Positions 6,733 through 8,018 of a stretch of DNA of 8,018 nt are shown here, one piece after another (the first letter of the stretch is position 1; every line of letters starts with the position of its first letter). The DNA is taken from assembly GCA_955652845.1 (NCBI GenBank), contig CATPBY010000287.1:1-8018 (forward strand), read 5' to 3'. This DNA is from an uncultured Terriglobales bacterium (lineage in GTDB: Bacteria; Acidobacteriota; Terriglobia; Terriglobales; Acidobacteriaceae). The position numbers were made by a program, and so were the translations under genes. Under the pieces are notes generated by a model. That model saw nothing but the letters and a program-made list of their open reading frames with translations. It was not told where the DNA came from and did not search any database.

Positions 6733-8018
6733 ATGGCCAGGCGGAGTGCCGAACTCGCGATCGTGCGCGGCTCTGCCCGCGAGGTCCAAAGTGTCTCCAG
6801 CCCGTCGGACGCCGAAATACTTGCTCTTGAAAACGAGATAAGCAGTCATCAAACTCCGCCTGCGCCGCTCTTTCTGAATCATATTGTGGACCGCATTCAT
6901 TTGCTTATGCAGGCAGACGGGGTCGCTGTGGCGGTGCGCGATCAGTGGGGCGTGGTTTGCCGCGCCAGCACGGGCGATGCGCCGGAAGTGGGCTCACGAC
7001 TCCGGCCAGACTCCGCATTGACCCGCGAGTGCCTCGAAACTGGGGAAGTGGTGATCTGCGATGACACTGAAACCGACCCAAGGGTAGATCGCTCGATTGC
7101 CAAAAGCTTGCGATTGCGTTCCGCTCTGGTTGTGCCTCTTCGGGCCCGAGGCTCGGTTCAGGGCGTTGTCGAGGTTCTTTCGTCACGGGCGTTTGCCTTC
7201 GATCGAAAACATGTTGCCAGCCTGCAAAGAATTGCTGCGGTCCTGGAACCCACTTTGGCGCAAAATGGTCCACAAGAGCCCGTTGTACGCGGCCTTCTAC
7301 CGCTGCCCAACTCTCCAGAAGAGCCAAAGTCCAACTTAAGAAAGTATCTGGCTGCGTTGGTCATCTTCTTGTTATTGATATTTCTGTCAGCCTATCTGCT
7401 CAAACCTGGCCGCCGCAGCGCAACCCCCAGCGGCGCGGTTGTACCAGCCTCGGCCCCCGCGACGAACTCTCCAAATCCTGTGACGCCAACCGAGCCACCA
7501 GCATCGCAAGTGGCACAAGGCGAAGCTGCCGAACAACCTCTCGTACCTCACGATTTGCCGTTTTCGGAACTGCCCGAACCAAAGCGTGCGGAGCCTTTGT
7601 CCATACCCTTGGCAAAAACCGAAACCAAGGTAACAGAACCTGAAAAAACATTTTCGGCAGGAACCAATGCTTCGGATGTTGCCCACCCATCCATTCCAGC
7701 ACTCGTGGTTCTAGGCGCACCGCCGGGAGCCCAGATTTTTGTCGACGACCGTCAATCGGGGTCAATCAATGAGACCGGTCAGGCCAGTATTCCGACGCTT
7801 GCCCCCGGTCAACACCGGTTGCGTCTAAGACTTGCTGGTTATCAGGATTACGATCAGAGTATCGAAGTAAAGTCCGACAAAACCTCTACTGTTACCGCAA
7901 AACTCGAACCATTTCAGTTGCCGATTTCGAGTCCTCCCACAAGTGCGCCGATAATTGCAGCCGCGCCAGCGATTCCTGCGCCAGTCGTTTCCGCCCGTGC
8001 CTCCCTTCCCGATTTCAC
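6733..8018 (+). CDS. GAF domain - transmembrane - PEGA domain protein, 3' truncated by window edge
   Basis: The frame is open from 6655 to the right edge without a stop, giving 428 visible residues. The ATG at 6733 is the only ATG, GTG or TTG start between the upstream in-frame stop (6652-6654) and a GTG at 6763. The ribosome-binding site is imperfect: GGGG at 6722-6725 seven bases upstream, or GGGGAGG at 6712-6718 fourteen bases upstream. A GAF domain covers about 46-176, with LNHIVDRIHLLMQADGVAVA at its start, VVICDDTETDPRVD in the middle and SALVVPLRARGSVQGVVEVL near its end. Residues 205-223 (YLAALVIFLLLIFLSAYLL) form one transmembrane helix followed by KPGRR. A Pro/Ala/Glu-rich linker (about 229-322) leads to a PEGA domain (about 324-392) with APPGAQIFVDDRQSG and the LAPGQHRLRLRLAGY signature. 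A second Ala/Pro-rich stretch begins near 394. The likely topology is GAF in the cytosol and PEGA in the periplasm. GAF domains bind small ligands or mediate dimerisation and PEGA domains occur in envelope proteins; the specific function is not known to me. Confidence 0.82.
   Translation, partial: MARRSAELAIVRGSAREVQSVSSPSDAEILALENEISSHQTPPAPLFLNHIVDRIHLLMQADGVAVAVRDQWGVVCRASTGDAPEVGSRLRPDSALTRECLETGEVVICDDTETDPRVDRSIAKSLRLRSALVVPLRARGSVQGVVEVLSSRAFAFDRKHVASLQRIAAVLEPTLAQNGPQEPVVRGLLPLPNSPEEPKSNLRKYLAALVIFLLLIFLSAYLLKPGRRSATPSGAVVPASAPATNSPNPVTPTEPPASQVAQGEAAEQPLVPHDLPFSELPEPKRAEPLSIPLAKTETKVTEPEKTFSAGTNASDVAHPSIPALVVLGAPPGAQIFVDDRQSGSINETGQASIPTLAPGQHRLRLRLAGYQDYDQSIEVKSDKTSTVTAKLEPFQLPISSPPTSAPIIAAAPAIPAPVVSARASLPDF

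Noticed and set aside
6905..7327. A 140-codon minus-strand open frame
   Set aside because: It is opposite the GAF domain; the plus-strand frame has a coherent domain series and stays open to the window end.
7400..7765. A 121-codon minus-strand open frame
   Set aside because: It lies opposite the Pro-rich linker; long open antisense frames are expected across such biased sequence, and its product shows no known motif.

Overview
The window looks like a chromosomal fragment of an Acidobacteriota (Terriglobia-like) soil bacterium. The main reason is the central gene, an outer-membrane TonB-dependent receptor of the Oar-like type with an N-terminal carboxypeptidase-regulatory-like domain; this paralogue family is strongly expanded in that phylum. 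Moderate GC content and secreted glycoside hydrolases agree with this. The assignment is inference from protein style, not from a marker gene.

Layout: four protein-coding genes, two of them cut by the window edges. On the left, two minus-strand genes probably form one transcription unit. The upstream gene (259-2751) encodes a secreted clan GH-D alpha-galactosidase-like enzyme with a C-terminal PKD domain. The downstream gene (186 to beyond base 1) encodes the signal peptide and first mature residues of a GH2 enzyme, most like exo-beta-glucosaminidase or beta-mannosidase relatives. A 230-bp divergent control region (2752-2981) follows, with two facing candidate promoters and a perfect 16-bp GC-rich palindrome. 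It drives the receptor gene (2982-6527) to the right. After a 205-bp spacer (6528-6732) with a weak candidate terminator and promoter comes a plus-strand gene that starts at 6733 and stays open to the right edge. Its product has a cytosolic GAF domain, one transmembrane helix, a long Pro-rich linker and a PEGA domain.

How they may work together: the divergent receptor and hydrolases could form a small glycan-scavenging locus, in which secreted enzymes trim galactosyl and amino-sugar or mannosyl residues and the receptor imports products. No SusD-like partner and no regulator gene are visible here, so the coupling is inferred only from position. The GAF-TM-PEGA protein appears to be a separate unit, perhaps linking a cytosolic signal to the cell envelope. 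I saw no tRNA, rRNA, CRISPR array, insertion sequence or attachment site.
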